Positions 14,172-15,850 of a DNA stretch of 15,850 nt are shown here, in pieces; within the stretch, counting starts at the first letter, position 1; every line of letters begins with the position of its first letter. Position numbers and translations under genes: made by a program. Below the pieces are notes generated by a model that searched no databases, was not told where the DNA came from, and saw nothing but the letters and a program-made list of their open reading frames with translations. The DNA is taken from contig JAUVHQ010000019.1 in the NCBI GenBank assembly GCA_030593185.1, positions 1 to 15,850 on the forward strand. The letters are read 5' to 3'. This DNA comes from Bacteroidota bacterium. Its GTDB lineage: Bacteria; Bacteroidota; Bacteroidia; Bacteroidales; VadinHA17.

Positions 14172-14297
14172 CAGCAACTCGGAGCCCGAACTTGAGTCGG
14201 ATTCCGAGGGGAGCTAGTCGTGCTCCGACTTCAGTTCGGGGTACGACTAATTAAGGGTAGCAGCAACTCGGAGCCCGAACTGGAGTCGGACTCCGAG
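14153..14297. repeat. REP-like palindrome cluster downstream of RAYT (three hairpins, alternating orientation)
   Basis: A partial unit (actcggagcctgaacgg, from 14153) overlaps the RAYT stop. Three palindromes follow: 14178-14208 (arms ctcggagcccga / tcggattccgag), 14216-14248 (agtcgtgctccga / tcggggtacgact, with two wobble pairs) and 14267-14297 (ctcggagcccga / tcggactccgag). The first and third are reverse-oriented relative to the second and to 13535-13567. A direct repeat beginning gtaacagcaactcggag / gtagcagcaactcggag (14168 and 14258) recurs with a 90-base step. Alternating orientation is the layout of enterobacterial BIMEs. Confidence 0.9.
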
Positions 14298-14334
14298 AAC
14301 GACTAAGCAAAAAAGAGAAAACTTAGAAAAATCC

Positions 14335-14365
14335 TTTGTTATAAATACATAAAATATTACTTTTG
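14335..14365 (+). promoter_or_regulatory. Bacteroidota-type promoter for rpmH
   Basis: TTTG (14335-14338), then 19 bases, then TACTTTTG (14358-14365), matching the phylum consensus TTTG-N19-TAnnTTTG at every fixed base. Transcription would begin near 14372 and give a leader of about 40 bases before the rpmH ATG at 14411. It starts 38 bases after the last RAYT palindrome. Confidence 0.75.
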
Positions 14366-14410
14366 CAACTTCAAAATCATAAGCAATTCATATATTAATA
14401 TTTAACAATC

Positions 14411-14569
14411 ATGAAACGTACCTTTCAGCCATCAAACAGAAAAAGAAAGAATAAACACGGATTCAGGGAAAGAATGTCAGGACCTGGCGGGAAGAATGTT
14501 ATAAAAGCCAGAAGAGCAAAAGGAAGGAAAAAACTATCCGTTTCTGATGAACCAAGGCATAAAGTATAA
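14411..14569 (+). CDS. rpmH: 50S ribosomal protein L34
   Basis: A small basic protein of the large ribosomal subunit. Translating from the ATG at 14411 gives 52 residues starting MKRTFQPSNRKRKNKHGFRE and containing RMSGPGGKNVIKARRAKGRKKLS, the L34 family signature. The N-terminal TFQPS and the HGFR and RRxKGR blocks are intact. L34 is usually 44-53 residues; the acidic/basic extension SVSDEPRHKV at the end is short and within range. It has its own promoter and terminator, so it is a single-gene unit rather than part of the rpmH-rnpA pair seen in many other phyla. Confidence 0.98.
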   Translation: MKRTFQPSNRKRKNKHGFRERMSGPGGKNVIKARRAKGRKKLSVSDEPRHKV

Positions 14570-14596
14570 TTCCATTTATACAATCTTAATCTAACT

Positions 14597-14629
14597 AAAA
14601 AGTAAAGGCAGCCCCTTTACTTTTTTTTT
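14597..14629 (+). terminator. Rho-independent terminator after rpmH
   Basis: A perfect 12-bp stem, aaaaagtaaagg (14597-14608) with cctttacttttt (14614-14625), closes a 5-base loop cagcc, and nine T residues run from 14621 to 14629. It lies 28 bases after the rpmH stop and 61 bases before mqnE, so mqnE needs a separate start of transcription. Confidence 0.93.
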
Positions 14630-14690
14630 CTCCATTGTTTCTTATACAAAATATTAACTCTACTTTTACTTCCTGAAACTATTTAGCTTG

Positions 14691-15850
14691 ATGAAGGAAA
14701 TCATACAATCAACCGGTCTGTCTGACAATTTAAAAACTATCGCAGATAAGGTTTTCAGGCAGGAACGGATAAATGATAAAGAAGGGCTTTGCTTGTATGA
14801 GAAAGCCGGTTTAGGATTGCTGGGGGTACTTGCAAGTTTTACACGAAAAAAGAAAAACGGGAATTTTGTCTATTTTAACCGCAATTTCCATATTGAACCA
14901 ACGAATATTTGCATCTATAACTGTCGCTTCTGTTCATACAGTAGAAAAATAAATGAAAAAGGAGCCTGGGAATACAGTATTAACGATATACTTTCGAAAG
15001 TAGCTAAATACAAAAATAAACCGGTCACCGAGGTTCATATTGTCGGGGGGGTGCATCCAAACAGAGACCTACACTATTACGGAAATATGATAAGAAATAT
15101 AAAAAAGATCCTTCCACAGATACACGTAAAAGCATTCACTGCCATTGAACTTGATTTTATGATAAAGAAATCAAGGAAAACACTGGATGAGGGTCTGAAA
15201 AAGCTTAAGGAATACGGGCTGGATTCTATTCCCGGTGGTGGAGCCGAAATTTTCAGAGAAGAAATACGTAAACAGATCTGCGATGAAAAATTATCTACCC
15301 TGGAGTGGCTAAAAATTCATGAAACCGCTCATAATACAGGTATCCCATCGAATGCTACTATGCTTTATGGTCACATTGAGAATTACTCCGACAGGATCGA
15401 CCATCTTTCACAATTAAGAAAACTACAGGATAAAACCGGTGGATTCAATGCATTCATCCCCTTGAAATACAGGATGCTGAATAATGAACTATCAGATATA
15501 GGCGAAGTAACAACAATTGAAGATATGCGCAATTTTGCCGTATCAAGAATCTATCTTGATAATTTCCCTCATATTAAGTCATACTGGCCTATGATAGGAA
15601 AAGAGGCAACCCAACTTTCCCTTTCTTTCGGTGTGGATGATATTGACGGGACAATTGATGACACTACAAAAATATATTCGATGGCTGGTGCAGATGATAA
15701 AAAACCAACACTTTCAACCGACCAACTTATAACACTTATTAATGAGGCAGGAAGAACTCCAGTTGAGAGAGATACTCTTTATAATGTAATTAAGGAATAT
15801 TGGAATGATGGAAGAATGGGAAGAGTGAAGAAGTCGAAGAGTAAAAGAAT
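14691..15850 (+). CDS. mqnE: Aminofutalosine synthase MqnE, radical SAM (3' end outside window)
   Basis: Joins 3-[(1-carboxyvinyl)oxy]benzoate to S-adenosylmethionine to make aminofutalosine, the second step of the futalosine route to menaquinone. The frame is open from the ATG at 14691 to the window edge (386 codons). The radical SAM cluster motif is Cys74-x3-Cys78-x2-Cys81 in NICIYNCRFCSYSR. It is followed by the family blocks VTEVHIVGGVHP, KAFTAIELDF, GLDSIPGGGAEIF, IRKQICDEK, SNATMLYGHIE, TGGFNAFIPLK, LDNFPHIKSYWPM and FGVDDIDGTIDDTTKIYSMAG, which distinguish MqnE from MqnC. After GRTPVERDTLYNVI, near the usual family end, the frame carries on as a Lys/Arg/Gly-rich tail encoded by purine-rich, repeat-like DNA. 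Other mqn genes must be elsewhere. It starts after the rpmH terminator. Confidence 0.95.
   Translation, partial: MKEIIQSTGLSDNLKTIADKVFRQERINDKEGLCLYEKAGLGLLGVLASFTRKKKNGNFVYFNRNFHIEPTNICIYNCRFCSYSRKINEKGAWEYSINDILSKVAKYKNKPVTEVHIVGGVHPNRDLHYYGNMIRNIKKILPQIHVKAFTAIELDFMIKKSRKTLDEGLKKLKEYGLDSIPGGGAEIFREEIRKQICDEKLSTLEWLKIHETAHNTGIPSNATMLYGHIENYSDRIDHLSQLRKLQDKTGGFNAFIPLKYRMLNNELSDIGEVTTIEDMRNFAVSRIYLDNFPHIKSYWPMIGKEATQLSLSFGVDDIDGTIDDTTKIYSMAGADDKKPTLSTDQLITLINEAGRTPVERDTLYNVIKEYWNDGRMGRVKKSKSKR

Noticed and set aside
14653..14668. TACTTTTA ahead of mqnE as a -7 box
   Set aside because: It lacks the final G of TAnnTTTG, and the nearest upstream TTG is about 23 bases away; too weak to list although a promoter must exist there.

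Overview
The window looks like a chromosomal segment of an AT-rich Bacteroidota, probably an anaerobic or facultative member of the Bacteroidales/Marinilabiliales. The reasons are: a TTTG-N19-TAnnTTTG promoter in front of rpmH; start codons that mostly lack a Shine-Dalgarno; a Tgt whose zinc-binding cysteines are mostly replaced, as I recall for this phylum; the tgt-YjgP/YjgQ gene pair; a futalosine-pathway menaquinone gene; and long intergenic regions full of short-period repeats. The genus assignment is inference.

Layout. Positions 1-3914 are a leftward block: dnaB, a minimal DEAD-box RNA helicase with a TTG start, a small secreted SnoaL-like protein, and rmuC cut by the left edge. A divergent, repeat-bearing region (3915-4650) leads to ispE (+), which converges on and overlaps a leftward pair of biotin-dependent carboxylase genes: a biotin carrier (5525-5866) and a carboxyltransferase (5984-7528). 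A second repeat region (7529-7985) is followed by leftward tgt and a YjgP/YjgQ permease (LptF/LptG type). From 10621 everything reads rightward: a membrane glycosyltransferase 2, an ECF sigma factor, rsmG, a REP-associated tyrosine transposase (RAYT), rpmH with a clear promoter and terminator, and mqnE, which runs off the right edge.

The coding genes are mostly housekeeping: replication and repair (dnaB, rmuC), RNA and ribosome work (helicase, tgt, rsmG, rpmH), isoprenoid and quinone synthesis (ispE, mqnE), envelope (permease, glycosyltransferase) and acyl-CoA metabolism.

The unusual biology is between the genes. (1) A RAYT gene is bracketed by palindromes in alternating orientation, and its own last codons lie in a partial palindrome unit: a self-contained REP/RAYT-like cassette. 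(2) At least three spacers carry the same composite element: an array of degenerate 7-bp repeats followed by a shared tail built from ATTTAATC-like 8-mers. The 7-bp phase is kept even where the repeated word changes completely. (3) A second palindromic family (GTGAAAT...ATTTCAC) occurs twice in opposite orientation. (4) The 3' ends of ispE and mqnE appear to run into such repeat-like DNA, suggesting that the repeats erode gene ends. I know of no described mechanism that makes the phase-locked heptad arrays. No rRNA, tRNA, CRISPR array or prophage was seen.
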